From Deltaproteobacteria bacterium (GTDB taxonomy: Bacteria; Myxococcota_A; UBA9042; DTJE01), in NCBI GenBank assembly GCA_029547805.1, contig JAKPOP010000023.1, positions 1 to 64,000 of the forward strand: DNA of 64,000 bases, written 5' to 3'. The position numbers and the translations under genes are program-made. Position 1 is the first letter of the stretch. The number at the start of each line of letters is the position of its first letter. Of this stretch, positions 33,840-43,049 are shown piece after piece. The notes beneath the pieces were generated by a model, which was not told where the DNA came from, ran no database searches, and worked only from the letters and a program-made list of their open reading frames with translations.

Positions 33840-35548
33840 TGCGTCGCCTGGTGCCCATCGCCTGGGTCTCCTGGTGCCTGGGCATGGGCCTTGCCCAGGA
33901 CGGGTGGGCCCAGGAGGAACGGGGGTCCTCGGAGGCGGCCTCGGAAGAGGCGGCGCCGATCACCGCTCCGGCAGAGTCCATCGCAGCGCCTGGGGCCGAG
34001 GCCCCCATGGGGACCCAGGACCCCGCAGGCAGGCGGGTGCCCTCCTCCCGGCTGGCGGCGCTGGAACGCCCCGAGACCTGGGACCAGCCCGCCACCGCCG
34101 AGCAACTGAGCCTGGACCCCACCCTGATCCCGCCCGGGAAGGGGGCCATCTTCGTCCCGGCGATGACCGACCCTCGCCTGGAGCCGCCCTGGCTGGTGCT
34201 GGGGGAGAAGAAGAAGGTCCTGGAGAGTCTTCCTCCCGGCCGCCGGGCCATCGTCCCACCGGGCATCTACGAGGTCCGCCTGGGAAGCGGGTCCCTGGAC
34301 GAGCGCATCCGGAAGCGGGTGCTGGTCCGGGAGGGACAGACCACCGTGATCCCGGCCACCTGGTCCACGCTGGTCGTTCAGGTGGTGGACGAATATTCCC
34401 AGCCCTTCCGGGGGTCCTATGAACTGCTGCGGCTCCCGGAACGGCGGAACCTGGGCCTGGGCCTGGGCGCCGACGTGGAGATCGGCGAGGAGGCCCGGTC
34501 CTGGGTGCTGGAACCCGGGGACTACATGCTTCTGAAGACCGGGGAAAACCCCACGGCACGACGGGACTTCTACACCTTCCGACTCCGTCCCGGAGAGCGG
34601 TCGGTGGTGACGCTGGTGATGGACCGGAACACCGGCAACTTCCTGGGAGCGGGGGAGGTTCCGGTCCAGGGGCTCCGGGCGCGGCTGCCCAAGGACTGGA
34701 CCGTCCGGCTGGCCGTGGGGGCCGATGCGGAGTTCAACCGCCGGTCGGACCTCGCGGGGTTCACGTCGGGCTACGGGTTCACGCTGGGAGGCTACCTGGA
34801 CCTGATGGGCCTCTACCGGCCCCGACAGCACTACCTCTACCTGCGGCTGAAACTGGAGGAGAAGCAGGTCAAGATTCCGAACCAGCCCTTCCAGAAGGAC
34901 CTGGACGAGTTGAAGGCCGACGCCCTCTACGTCTATCGGGTGCTGCCCTGGCTCGGGCCCTACGTCCGGGTCGGGGGCACCACGGCCCTGTTCCCGGGCT
35001 ATGCCTGGCTGGGAAGCCCCACCGAGGTGGTGGAGGTGGACGCCGCCGGCCAGCCGGTGCGAAGCCTCGGGGTCTTCGAGGGCAAGTACCGCCTGTCTGA
35101 TTCCCTGGCCCCGACGGAGGTGAAGGGCGGAGCGGGACTCGGCTTCCTGGTGACGGGGATCTACTGGTTCGACGCCAACGTGCGCATCGGGGTCGGCACC
35201 AGGTACCTCTGGACCCGGGGCCTCATGGCCCCCGCGGGGTCCTCCACGAGTCCCCGGGCCCTCTACCTGCGGCGCAAGGACAACGCCTGGCAGACCGGGA
35301 TCGAGGGTACGGTGATCGCGAGCCTCCGGTGGACCCGCTGGCTGCTGGCGACGTTGGAGTTCGAGGCCCTGGAGCCCTTCACGGACTTCCGGCACCCGAT
35401 CCTGACCTGGGACAGCAACGTTGGCATCCGCCTGGCCTCCTTCGTGTCGGTGAACTACCTCTACCGGATGATCCTGGACCAGGACCGGTCGGAGCATCTC
35501 CAGACAGAGCATCGGGTCCTGCTGCGCTTCACCTGGCAGATCCTGTGA
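33839..35548 (+). CDS. Outer-membrane beta-barrel protein, last gene of the Mla-like operon
   Basis: 569 residues. Signal peptide ending GWAQEE, a low-complexity Ala/Glu/Pro spacer to ~residue 70, two small beta domains (~95-270), then alternating hydrophobic strands to the end (GYGFTLGGYLDLMGLYRP, HYLYLRLKLEEKQV, VGTRYLWTRG), with the C-terminal residue preceded by aromatic HRVLLRFTWQIL, the usual barrel-insertion signal. I do not recognise a named family. Its position suggests an outer-membrane port or partner for the lipid transporter, replacing MlaA. Confidence 0.72.
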   Translation: MRRLVPIAWVSWCLGMGLAQDGWAQEERGSSEAASEEAAPITAPAESIAAPGAEAPMGTQDPAGRRVPSSRLAALERPETWDQPATAEQLSLDPTLIPPGKGAIFVPAMTDPRLEPPWLVLGEKKKVLESLPPGRRAIVPPGIYEVRLGSGSLDERIRKRVLVREGQTTVIPATWSTLVVQVVDEYSQPFRGSYELLRLPERRNLGLGLGADVEIGEEARSWVLEPGDYMLLKTGENPTARRDFYTFRLRPGERSVVTLVMDRNTGNFLGAGEVPVQGLRARLPKDWTVRLAVGADAEFNRRSDLAGFTSGYGFTLGGYLDLMGLYRPRQHYLYLRLKLEEKQVKIPNQPFQKDLDELKADALYVYRVLPWLGPYVRVGGTTALFPGYAWLGSPTEVVEVDAAGQPVRSLGVFEGKYRLSDSLAPTEVKGGAGLGFLVTGIYWFDANVRIGVGTRYLWTRGLMAPAGSSTSPRALYLRRKDNAWQTGIEGTVIASLRWTRWLLATLEFEALEPFTDFRHPILTWDSNVGIRLASFVSVNYLYRMILDQDRSEHLQTEHRVLLRFTWQIL

Positions 35549-35591
35549 CGGGAACGTCCAGGGGCGGGGGACGCGAGGTGGAGACGCGGGG

Positions 35592-35617
35592 CCCCGACCC
35601 CCAGGCCGGGTCAGGGG
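35592..35617. terminator. GC hairpin between convergent genes
   Basis: CCCCGACCC - CCAGGCC - GGGTCAGGGG forms a stem with one bulged base between the barrel gene and the end of the convergent HAD gene. No T-run on either strand, so bidirectional termination is only a suggestion. Confidence 0.3.
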
Positions 35618-36438
35618 GCCGTCGCCGCCAGCAGGTCCGCCACCTCCTGGAGGTCCCGGAAGACCAGGTCCGGCCCCTCGGTGACGCTCTCCAGGTCCGC
35701 CAGGGAGGTCTCGCCGGAGAGGACCAGCACCGCCAGCATGCCGCTCCGCCGGGCCATCGCCACATCGGTGTAGAGGCGGTCTCCGATGTAGGCCAGCCGG
35801 GCGAGGGGTCGCCCCAGGCGCTCGGAGACGGCCTGGGCCATGCGGGTCTCGGGCTTTCCGATGACCAGGTCGGCGCCCCGGCCGGTGCTCCGCTCCACCA
35901 GGGCCAGGAATGCCCCCACGTCGGGCCAGTATCCCCCCTCCACGGGGCAGTTCACGTCGGGGTGGGTGGCCACCAGGGGCAGGCCCGCTCGGACCGCATC
36001 GCACAACCGGACCAGTCGGGCAAAGTCCATCGTGGTGTCGTAGGCCAGCAGCACGAGGTCCGCCTCGTCGATCCGGTCGGCCAGGGGCACCCCCGCCTGA
36101 ACCACTTCCTGTCGGAAGGACGGCGTTGCGAACAGCAGGACCCGCTGGCCGGGGCGCTCCCGGTGGAGGTAGGCAATCGCCGCCTCGCCGCTCGTCATCA
36201 CGTGATCGGCCCCCACGGGCAGGCCCATCCCCCGGATCTTCTGGCCGTACTCCTCGCGGCTCCTGGAGGAGTTGTTGGTCAGAAAGACGAAGGGCAGCCC
36301 CCGGGCCAGGCAGAGGTCCACGAAGTCCCGGGCCCCCGGCAGCAGACGCCCCCCGAGGTAGGTGGTCCCGTCCATGTCCAGTGCGAACCCGTCGGTGTGC
36401 CGCAGCCGTTCCAGGGCCCCTGCCGTCCGTTCGATCAT
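35611..36438 (-). CDS. HAD-IIA family phosphatase (NagD-like)
   Basis: 275 residues. Motif I DMDGTTYLGG (nucleophile Asp21, acid/base Asp23), motif II LTNNSS, and motif IV IGDRLYTDVAMARRSG, with a C2-type cap between them. Family members dephosphorylate nucleoside monophosphates, p-nitrophenylphosphate or glycerol phosphates. Start at the ATG at 36438 after AGGGGAG. It is divergent from another HAD phosphatase 77 bases away, so the two may share a control region. Confidence 0.88.
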   Translation of the reverse strand: MIERTAGALERLRHTDGFALDMDGTTYLGGRLLPGARDFVDLCLARGLPFVFLTNNSSRSREEYGQKIRGMGLPVGADHVMTSGEAAIAYLHRERPGQRVLLFATPSFRQEVVQAGVPLADRIDEADLVLLAYDTTMDFARLVRLCDAVRAGLPLVATHPDVNCPVEGGYWPDVGAFLALVERSTGRGADLVIGKPETRMAQAVSERLGRPLARLAYIGDRLYTDVAMARRSGMLAVLVLSGETSLADLESVTEGPDLVFRDLQEVADLLAATAP

Positions 36439-36515
36439 CGTCGCAACTCCCCTGTCGCCATTGACAGCCCTTGCCGGGCCGTGATTCCATCCATCGCCCT
36501 GTCCTGGAGGCCCCC

Positions 36516-37265
36516 ATGGCCCCTGCACTGCCCTTTCTGGCACCTTTTTCCCCGGCGGTCCAGACCGTGGTCGAGTCGGTGCTGGCAGAAGTCCAGCATC
36601 CATCGCGGGTCGTGGCGGCGGTGGACGCCGACGGCACCCTCTGGCGCCACGACATTGGGGAGCACTTCCTCCAGTGGATCTCCGGGCGGCTCCCCGACTC
36701 GCCGGAGACGCCGCTGCTCCCCCCGGAGACCTGGGACCGCTATCTGGCCCTGCTATCGGAGGACCGCTGTCGGGCATACGCCTTCGCCGTGGAGGCGATG
36801 GAGGGGCTTCCGCTGTTGGAACTGCTCTATGCGGTGGACTACGTCGCGGCCCAATGGCGCCACTACCGCCCCCGGATGGCCCAGTTGCTCGAGGGACTGC
36901 GCGGTGCCGGCGTCGAGGTGGTGGTCGTCACGGCCACCTGGGAGACCCTGGTCCGCCACGCCCTGCTCCGGATGGAGGTCGATGCGCCGGTGCTGGGGAT
37001 CGAGAGCGGGCACCGCTACCACGGGGGCGTGGGGGTCGTGCTGAACGGACAGGTGGAGCGGCCGGTGACCTGCATGGAGGGCAAGGTGGAGGCCCTTCAG
37101 AAGTACCTGGACTGCCGCCCGACGCTGGCCATCGGGGACAGCCTCGGGGACCTGCAGATGCTGGAGGCGGCGAGGCATCGGATCGTGGTGCGCCATCGCC
37201 GGGACCCGGTCAACGACCTGGCGCGCATCGCCCGGGAGCGGGGCTGGCCCGTCGAGGTGTTCTAG
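36516..37265 (+). CDS. HAD-IB family phosphatase (phosphoserine-phosphatase-like)
   Basis: 249 residues. Motif I VDADGTLWRHD (Asp37, Asp39), motif II VVVTATWE, lysine motif EGKVEALQKYL and motif IV IGDSLGDLQMLE. The arrangement with a helical cap after motif I is that of HAD subfamily IB, which includes phosphoserine phosphatase and many lipid-phosphate phosphatases. Substrate not evident. The ATG at 36516 follows GGAGG; an ATG at 36471 lies upstream in frame and is not preferred. Confidence 0.82.
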   Translation: MAPALPFLAPFSPAVQTVVESVLAEVQHPSRVVAAVDADGTLWRHDIGEHFLQWISGRLPDSPETPLLPPETWDRYLALLSEDRCRAYAFAVEAMEGLPLLELLYAVDYVAAQWRHYRPRMAQLLEGLRGAGVEVVVVTATWETLVRHALLRMEVDAPVLGIESGHRYHGGVGVVLNGQVERPVTCMEGKVEALQKYLDCRPTLAIGDSLGDLQMLEAARHRIVVRHRRDPVNDLARIARERGWPVEVF

Positions 37266-37629
37266 TTGGTCACGATGAAGCGTTGCGCCAGGCGTTCTCC
37301 CCATCCCTGCGCAGGGTCGAAGACATCCCGACTGTCTGGGGATCCATGTGAAGCCGTCGGTCGTGACGACTTCCCCGCCGCAAGTCGCACAGGCGAATGC
37401 CCTGAACGAGGCAACCCGACAACCTCTCGATGCCAGGACGCCTGGTTCGTGGACGGACGTTCCCGGTGGCGATCCGCGCGTGACTGACCGTCCATCCGAC
37501 GGCCCATTCGCAGGTGACCAATCAGTGCGTCCGCCCGCTTGACAGTCACCGGGATTGGAGCGAATGACGCAGCGCACAAGGCGGCGTCAGAGAACGCACC
37601 TTGGGCCGCGACATGGGCGGAGGTGACGC
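37266..37629. other. 364-bp gene-poor stretch at the left border of the exporter locus
   Basis: No recognised gene. The minus strand is open with a Cys-containing stretch (FACATCGG and later SGCLRPCAG) that may be a gene remnant, but no start, family or codon bias supports it. TTGACA at 37539-37544 is a good -35 hexamer, but the downstream -10 region (GCGAAT around 37560) is poor. GGAGGTGACGC just before 37630 gives the next gene a strong ribosome site. Confidence 0.4.
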
Positions 37630-38613
37630 ATGGGCTGGCGGAGAACGGAGACGACGGTTGCCTGGGGAGCAGTCCTGGCCATGACGGTCGCACTGGCCTC
37701 CTGCGGCGGCCCCCGGGAGACGGCCTCCCTCGTTGTGATGGGCCTGATCGACGCCACGGAGATTGACGTGGCCTCAAAAGTCCCGGGTCGGGTGAAGGAA
37801 CTGAAGGTCCGCGAGGGCGACCATGTCCAGGCGGGTGACACCCTGGCCGTGATCGAGAGTCTGGAGATCGACGCGAAGGTCCGCCAGGTCAGCGCGGCCA
37901 TCGAGGCGGCCCAGGCCAGGCTGAAGATGGCGCGCAAGGGTGCCCGCGACGAGGAGCGAGAGCAGGCGAAGAAGGCCCTGGACGCGGCACAGCATCAGGT
38001 CGATCTGGCCAAGAAGATGTACGACCGTATGAAGGCCCTTCTGGACCAGGGTTCGGTGCCCCAGGCGACCTACGACGACGTGGCCTTCAAATACGACGTG
38101 GCCAGGGACCAGTTGCAGATCGCGCAGGCGCGCTACGACATGGTCAAGAAAGGGGCGCGCGACGAGGAGATCGAAGCCCTGGAGGCGCTGGTGCGGCAGG
38201 CGGAGGGCACGCTGGACGAGGTCAGGGCCTACGAGGCCGAGACCGATCAGAAGGCCCCCATCACTGGCGAGGTCACGAAGGTCATGGTGCATGCTGGCGA
38301 GCTGGCTGCGACGGGCTATCCGATCGTGACGCTGGTCGACCTGACTGATATCTGGGCGACGTTTGCGGTGCGCGAGGACCTGTTGAAAAGGCTGCCGATG
38401 GGTGCCAGACTGACCGCCGAGGTACCCGCTCTGGGAAAGACGGTCGAATTCCAGGTCTTCAACATCTCGGCACTGGGTGACTTTGCGACGTGGCGGGCCA
38501 CCTCCGAGAAGAACTCATTCGACCTGAAGAGCTTCGAGGTAAAGGCCCGGCCCGTGACACCGGTGGAGGGGCTGCGGCCCGGCATGACGGTCCGCTGGCG
38601 CGTGACTGACTGA
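37630..38613 (+). CDS. HlyD-family membrane-fusion lipoprotein
   Basis: 327 residues. Lipobox ALASCGG (Cys25) replaces the usual membrane helix. Biotinyl-lipoyl halves flank a long coiled coil: KVPGRVKELKVREGDHVQAGD, then helices ~70-205 with the duplicated KGARDEE motif, then APITGEVTKVMVHAGELA and a beta-barrel domain. It should link an inner-membrane exporter with the outer membrane. Codon choice (more GCG and CGC than neighbours) suggests foreign origin. Followed by two ABC-2 permeases. Confidence 0.88.
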   Translation: MGWRRTETTVAWGAVLAMTVALASCGGPRETASLVVMGLIDATEIDVASKVPGRVKELKVREGDHVQAGDTLAVIESLEIDAKVRQVSAAIEAAQARLKMARKGARDEEREQAKKALDAAQHQVDLAKKMYDRMKALLDQGSVPQATYDDVAFKYDVARDQLQIAQARYDMVKKGARDEEIEALEALVRQAEGTLDEVRAYEAETDQKAPITGEVTKVMVHAGELAATGYPIVTLVDLTDIWATFAVREDLLKRLPMGARLTAEVPALGKTVEFQVFNISALGDFATWRATSEKNSFDLKSFEVKARPVTPVEGLRPGMTVRWRVTD

Positions 38614-38661
38614 TCCCGCAGGACGCCGACCGGACGGCGACCCGTTCCCCGGGAGAGACCG

Positions 38662-39885
38662 ATGCCCGAACTCGCACCTGATGACGGCCCGGCCAAGCGC
38701 CACTGCCTGATGCGGGACTTCGCGCGCGGGTTCGGCGACCAGGCCCTCCGTTTCGTCCGGATTCCGCGGATGGCGATCCTCCTCGTGATGCTCCTGGCCC
38801 TGTCGTGGCTGGGGATGGACATCTACCGCAGCCTGGTCCTGACGGACATCCCGGTGGCCGTCCTGGACCTGGACAACTCGCACATCAGCCGCACCCTCCG
38901 CGAGTACCTGTCGTCCGCCCGGGAGTTGCGGGTGACCGCGAAGCCCCCGCAGTCGGTGGAAGAGGCGCAGGGGATGCTGACGCGGGGCGACGTGGCGGCC
39001 ATCCTCGTGATCCCCGACGACCTCTCGACGGACCTCAAGCATGGGCGGCGGCCCCGGGTCCTGCTGGCGGTCGACGGCAGCAACATCGTCATCGGGAAGA
39101 ACGTCTACAAGGCGATGGCGAAGGCCGTGGGGACGGTCGCGGCCGGTGTGCAGATCACCTACGTGACCAGACTGGGCGAGCCCAAGGACCTCGCGATGGG
39201 CCGGGTGGTGCCGGTGGTGATCGAGGAGCAGTTCGCCTTCAATCCCGGCACCAACTATGCCATCTACGTCGGGGCGCCTCTGTTGTTCTTCCTGCTGCAC
39301 GTCTTCATCCTGCTGTGCACCCTGACGGTTCTGATCCCGGAGGCTTCCGGTGTTCCGGCGCCCCCAGGAGGCGAGCCGAAGGCCTCCATCGCGGGCCGCC
39401 TGCTGATGATCGCCCTGTTGTGCCTGGGCCTGGGGCTGATGCAGATCTACGCCTATCTGCCCCACATCGAGGTCGTCGCGCAAAGTGCCTTCCCCCTCGT
39501 TCTGGCCATGCTGGCGGCCATGGTGGTCCTGGACATGCTGATGGCGGGTGCGTGCCTGATGGTGCTGCCCACATCGGTCAGTTCGATGCAGGCCGCGATC
39601 GTGCTGGGGATGTTGTCGCTGATGTTCAGCGGGGCAACCTGGCCGACCGACATGTTCCCGCACGCCCTGCAAACGGTGGGTTCCGTGATGCCGCTGACGC
39701 CGTTCCTGAAGGCATCGCAGGTGTTCCTCAACTACCCGGTCGCCTGGGACGACATGTCGGGATACGTCGCGGACTTCGGTCGGCAGGCTGCGGTCCTGGG
39801 AGGTGTCATCATGGTGGCTGCTCCCGTGCGCCATCTGACGCGCGGCTTGCGCGATCGCCTGTTCCGGCGAGGGAGGCCCACATGA
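38662..39885 (+). CDS. ABC-2 type permease, first of two
   Basis: 407 residues. One N-terminal helix (MAILLVMLLALSWLGMDIYR), an extracytoplasmic domain of ~170 residues beginning TDIPVAVLDLDNSHISRTL, then five helices with SGATWPTDMFPHALQ near the end, the layout of YhhJ/YbhR-like ABC-2 exporters. Overlaps the second permease by 4 bases (ATGA). No nucleotide-binding protein is encoded beside it. Probable substrate class is drugs, lipids or other hydrophobic compounds, judged only from the HlyD partner. Confidence 0.85.
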   Translation: MPELAPDDGPAKRHCLMRDFARGFGDQALRFVRIPRMAILLVMLLALSWLGMDIYRSLVLTDIPVAVLDLDNSHISRTLREYLSSARELRVTAKPPQSVEEAQGMLTRGDVAAILVIPDDLSTDLKHGRRPRVLLAVDGSNIVIGKNVYKAMAKAVGTVAAGVQITYVTRLGEPKDLAMGRVVPVVIEEQFAFNPGTNYAIYVGAPLLFFLLHVFILLCTLTVLIPEASGVPAPPGGEPKASIAGRLLMIALLCLGLGLMQIYAYLPHIEVVAQSAFPLVLAMLAAMVVLDMLMAGACLMVLPTSVSSMQAAIVLGMLSLMFSGATWPTDMFPHALQTVGSVMPLTPFLKASQVFLNYPVAWDDMSGYVADFGRQAAVLGGVIMVAAPVRHLTRGLRDRLFRRGRPT

Positions 39886-41042
39886 TCGGGCGCCCGCTGC
39901 TGCGCGCCATCGTGGATGAGTGGCGCTTCCTGGCGGGGCGCGGGCGATCGACCCTCATCGTCCTGCTGGGGATCCCGTTCTTCTACCCGGTCGTCATCGC
40001 GTGGCTGTACGCGGAGAACCAGCCCGTGGAGCGTCCGATCCTGGTCGTGGACGACGACAACTCCGCCCTGTCGAGACGGCTCGTGACGGATCTGGAGGCC
40101 ACGCACGAACTGCGGATTGTCGGCCGACCCGCCACGGCGGAGGAGGGATTCCACCGGATCCTGCAAGGCGACGCCGAGGCGGTGGTGTGGATCCCGCCGG
40201 ACCTCGCCACGGACGTAAAGCAGGGGCGACAGGGCCATGTCAAGGTATGGGTCAACGCAGGGAACATGCTGACCTACTCGGTGGCCTACGCTGCGATCAG
40301 CAATGTCATGCAGCACCTCACCGAGGACCTCGACGTACGCTACTTCGTCGAGAAGGGCATCCCCAGGGACGCTGCAACGAACCGGGTCATGCCGATCCTG
40401 CGGGACGATCGCATCCTGTTTCGCCCGGACCTCTCCTACGGAAGTTATCTGGTCCCCGGGGTCATGATGGTGGTCTTGCAGCAGCTCATCCTGGTCGCGC
40501 TGGCCTTCTCGTGCGGCATGGCCCGTGAGTTCCATCTGACGTGGCCTGGAACGGAGGCAGCGACGGCCTGGGGCAAGGTCTTCGGCCAGTTCCCGGTCTA
40601 TATGCTTGGCGCGGCGTTCCTGGCGCTGTTCCTGTTCCCCCTCTGCGGCTGGCCCGATGCCCGACCTGGCGCGCTGCTGGTGGTCATGACGGCCTTCCTG
40701 GTTGCGATGGTCCCGGTAGCGGTCCTGGTGGCTGGTCCGGCGCGCGACCGCTACTACGCATTCCTGATGCTGATGCTGCTGTCGTCGCCGATCTTCATGG
40801 CCAGTGGCTACGCGTGGCCCATGAACCATTTGCCGACGTACATCCAGGTACTGACCCTGGCCATCCCGCTGCGTCCGGCGTTGTCGGCGATGCAACTGGT
40901 CTCGGTGAAGGGTTGCAGCCTGGGCGAGGTCGCGCCGCAATTGCTGCACCTGGGGGCTCTGGCGGTCGGCTGGACGCTGGTCACCCTGGTCTTCCAGTGG
41001 CTGGCCGCGCGCTTCCGGGGGGGGCGGGCGAGCCTCGGCTGA
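39882..41042 (+). CDS. ABC-2 type permease, second of two
   Basis: 386 residues. Paralogue of the preceding gene: helix STLIVLLGIPFFYPVVIAW, then PILVVDDDNSALSRRLVTDL in the extracytoplasmic domain and DLATDVKQGRQGHVKVWVNA aligned with the matching part of gene one, then five helices with SGYAWPMNHLPTYIQ. Likely forms a heterodimer with the first permease. Last gene of a three-gene unit that lacks an ATPase. Codon style as in its two partners. Confidence 0.85.
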   Translation: MIGRPLLRAIVDEWRFLAGRGRSTLIVLLGIPFFYPVVIAWLYAENQPVERPILVVDDDNSALSRRLVTDLEATHELRIVGRPATAEEGFHRILQGDAEAVVWIPPDLATDVKQGRQGHVKVWVNAGNMLTYSVAYAAISNVMQHLTEDLDVRYFVEKGIPRDAATNRVMPILRDDRILFRPDLSYGSYLVPGVMMVVLQQLILVALAFSCGMAREFHLTWPGTEAATAWGKVFGQFPVYMLGAAFLALFLFPLCGWPDARPGALLVVMTAFLVAMVPVAVLVAGPARDRYYAFLMLMLLSSPIFMASGYAWPMNHLPTYIQVLTLAIPLRPALSAMQLVSVKGCSLGEVAPQLLHLGALAVGWTLVTLVFQWLAARFRGGRASLG

Positions 41043-41235
41043 CGTCCCGCCAACGCGTCGCTGGAGGCCTTGCCTCCACGCCATCGCCAACTCCTGCCTC
41101 CAGTCGATGCCCAATGCGTCTGCCATCCACCCGGTCTTTCCCGTCGCGGATCGAGACCAGACACCATGGTTGGAGATCCTTGAGGGGAGGCTGGGACGAC
41201 GGTCAGTGGGTTGGAGGCAACGACTGGTGATGGGT
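41043..41235. other. 193-bp spacer at the right border of the exporter locus
   Basis: Lies between convergent genes. The minus strand can be read as a short peptide rich in Trp/Arg, but I recognise nothing. No hairpin with a T-run is visible, and no repeat of the left border was found by eye. Confidence 0.3.
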
Positions 41236-42570
41236 TCAGCGGCCCTTGGGACGGGCGTTCCAGAGGCCGGCCATCAGGGTGGCGGGGACCAGGGAGAGGG
41301 CAGCCAGCAGGGCGAAGATCACGGTCCACTGGGTCATCGGCAGGAAGGAGGGCCAGGACCCGGCGGAATCGGCGATCCACCGAGGGGCCTGGTCCCGGAG
41401 CCACCCGACCCCGGCGCCGGAGAAGATCGACCCGGCGGCCCCCAGGGCCATTGTGAAGCCTGTTGCGGCGGCGGTGGCCGCAGGGTCCACGTCGGCGGTG
41501 GCGGCCCCGCTCATGAGCATGTCGGGTCCGTAGATCAGGAAGCCGGCGAGGCCCAGCATGGCGGTGGCCTCGACCCACTGTCCCTTCGGCACGAAGAGGA
41601 AGCCGCCGCAGACGAGGGCCAGGGCATAGAGGCTGATCGCGCACACCGGCGCCCGGCGCCCGCCGAAGAGGCGGTCCGAGAACCACCCGGCAGAAACGGC
41701 ACCGACGGCCCCGATCAGGGGCAGGGCCACGGCGGTGAAGGCGCTGCCCTTGATGCTGCGGCCGTGGAAATCGTTCATGTAGGTGACGGCCCAGTTCATG
41801 AAGGCGTAGCGGACGCCGTTGGCGCAGAAGAAGGCGACCCCGAGCACCCAGAGCATCCGGTTGGTCAGGGTCAGTCGGAGGATCTCCCAGGAGGAACGGG
41901 CGACGACCGGAGCGACGTGGGTCCCGGACGGTGCGGAGGTGGTCGCCGGGAGGTCGTCCCGGATCGTGCCGAGCCCCACCTCCTCGGGACCATCCCGGAG
42001 GCCGAACCAGAAGGCCACGGCCACCGGGGCGAGGATCATCGCCGGGACCGAGAAGGCGGCCCGCCATCCCATCGACTCGCAGAGGACGCCGGCCAGCAGC
42101 CAGGCCAGCACGTTGCCGACCTGGTAGCAGGTGCTGATGAGGCCGACCACGAGTCCCCGTCGCTCGGTGCGGGTCCAGTTGGTGATGGTCTTGACGACGA
42201 GGGACCACCCGGCAGACTGGGCCAGGCCGTTGAGGCCCCAGAGGGCAAGCATCATCGGGTAGGAGGTGGCGAGGGAGAAACCGAGATTGGCGGAGACGAT
42301 CAGGATCATCGCGATGGTCATCAGCCGACGTCCGCCCAGGCGTTCCCCGACCTGGCCGTTCAGGAACTGGCCGATGGCGTAGATGGCGGCATAGACCGAG
42401 GGGATCATGCCGACCTGGGCCGCGGTCCAGTCGGGGAACTCCTTCAGGATCAGGGGCTGTGCCACGGCGAAGTTGAGGCGGCAGAGGTAGTAGGAGGCGT
42501 AGGCGCCCCAGAGGAGGGCGAAGGTCTGATACTGCCAGCGGCGCAGCGTCGAGGCATCCGGTTGGGCCAT
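41236..42570 (-). CDS. MFS transporter, organophosphate:phosphate antiporter (GlpT/UhpT) family
   Basis: 444 residues, twelve predicted helices. The N-terminus YQTFALLWGAYASYYLCRLNFAVAQP is the characteristic opening of the GlpT/UhpT family, and GVRYAFMNWAVTYMND in TM7 also fits. Relatives exchange glycerol-3-phosphate or sugar phosphates for phosphate. Start chosen at the ATG at 42570 with GGAG upstream. The gene is divergent from a FGGY sugar kinase, which suggests use of a polyol, sugar or its phosphate. Confidence 0.87.
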   Translation of the reverse strand: MAQPDASTLRRWQYQTFALLWGAYASYYLCRLNFAVAQPLILKEFPDWTAAQVGMIPSVYAAIYAIGQFLNGQVGERLGGRRLMTIAMILIVSANLGFSLATSYPMMLALWGLNGLAQSAGWSLVVKTITNWTRTERRGLVVGLISTCYQVGNVLAWLLAGVLCESMGWRAAFSVPAMILAPVAVAFWFGLRDGPEEVGLGTIRDDLPATTSAPSGTHVAPVVARSSWEILRLTLTNRMLWVLGVAFFCANGVRYAFMNWAVTYMNDFHGRSIKGSAFTAVALPLIGAVGAVSAGWFSDRLFGGRRAPVCAISLYALALVCGGFLFVPKGQWVEATAMLGLAGFLIYGPDMLMSGAATADVDPAATAAATGFTMALGAAGSIFSGAGVGWLRDQAPRWIADSAGSWPSFLPMTQWTVIFALLAALSLVPATLMAGLWNARPKGR

Positions 42571-43049
42571 CGGGGGTTGCTCCGTCAGGGTCCCGGCAGG
42601 GGCCGGGCCTGGACTTCCTAGCATTGCCGTCGTTTCCCGGCAAGGCGGATTTCTGCAGACCGATCGTCCGCGGCCGCCAGGAGGATGCGGGGCGACGGGG
42701 GCGGGGGAGCGGGACGGGCCCTCCGGACTCGACGTCGCCCCGGGGGCGCTGCCCCCGGGACGCGTCTGCACCTCGGCGCGCGCGAGGGCATCGATGGCCC
42801 CCGCAAGGGCGCGCGCGCCTCCGGAGCGTCCTCCGGGGCCCGCCCCGCTCCCCCGGCGGGGCGTTGGATGCTTTGGTCAGCACGTCCTTTGGTCCCGGCG
42901 CCAGGAAACCCAGCCAAAACTGGGATGGCCGACGGATGGGCTTCCGGTGCTGCACCGACCGGGTCCCTTGAGAAAAAACGGCCTGAGCGGGATGCGGACC
43001 AGAGACCCCCGGTGTATGCTCCGAGGGACGACCCGGCGGAGGAGCGGGG
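42571..43049. repeat. Gene-free 479-bp divergent region with GC-rich palindromes
   Basis: Separates the transporter and the FGGY kinase. It contains a perfect 9-bp inverted repeat CCCGGGGGC-GCT-GCCCCCGGG (42741-42761), CGCCCCGC-N7-GCGGGGCG (42841-42863), and runs of alternating GCGCGC around 42780 and 42810. These look like repetitive extragenic palindromes rather than terminators, since no T-runs follow. Copies elsewhere cannot be judged from this window. TATGCT at 43015 is a possible -10 for the kinase gene without a clear -35. Confidence 0.5.

Noticed and set aside
37266-37577. Cys-containing minus-strand reading frame as a gene
   Set aside because: No start with ribosome site, no family resemblance, irregular codon use. 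Recorded as possible remnant only.
42741-42761. Intrinsic terminator
   Set aside because: A perfect stem but no T-run on either strand, and it lies upstream of both divergent genes.
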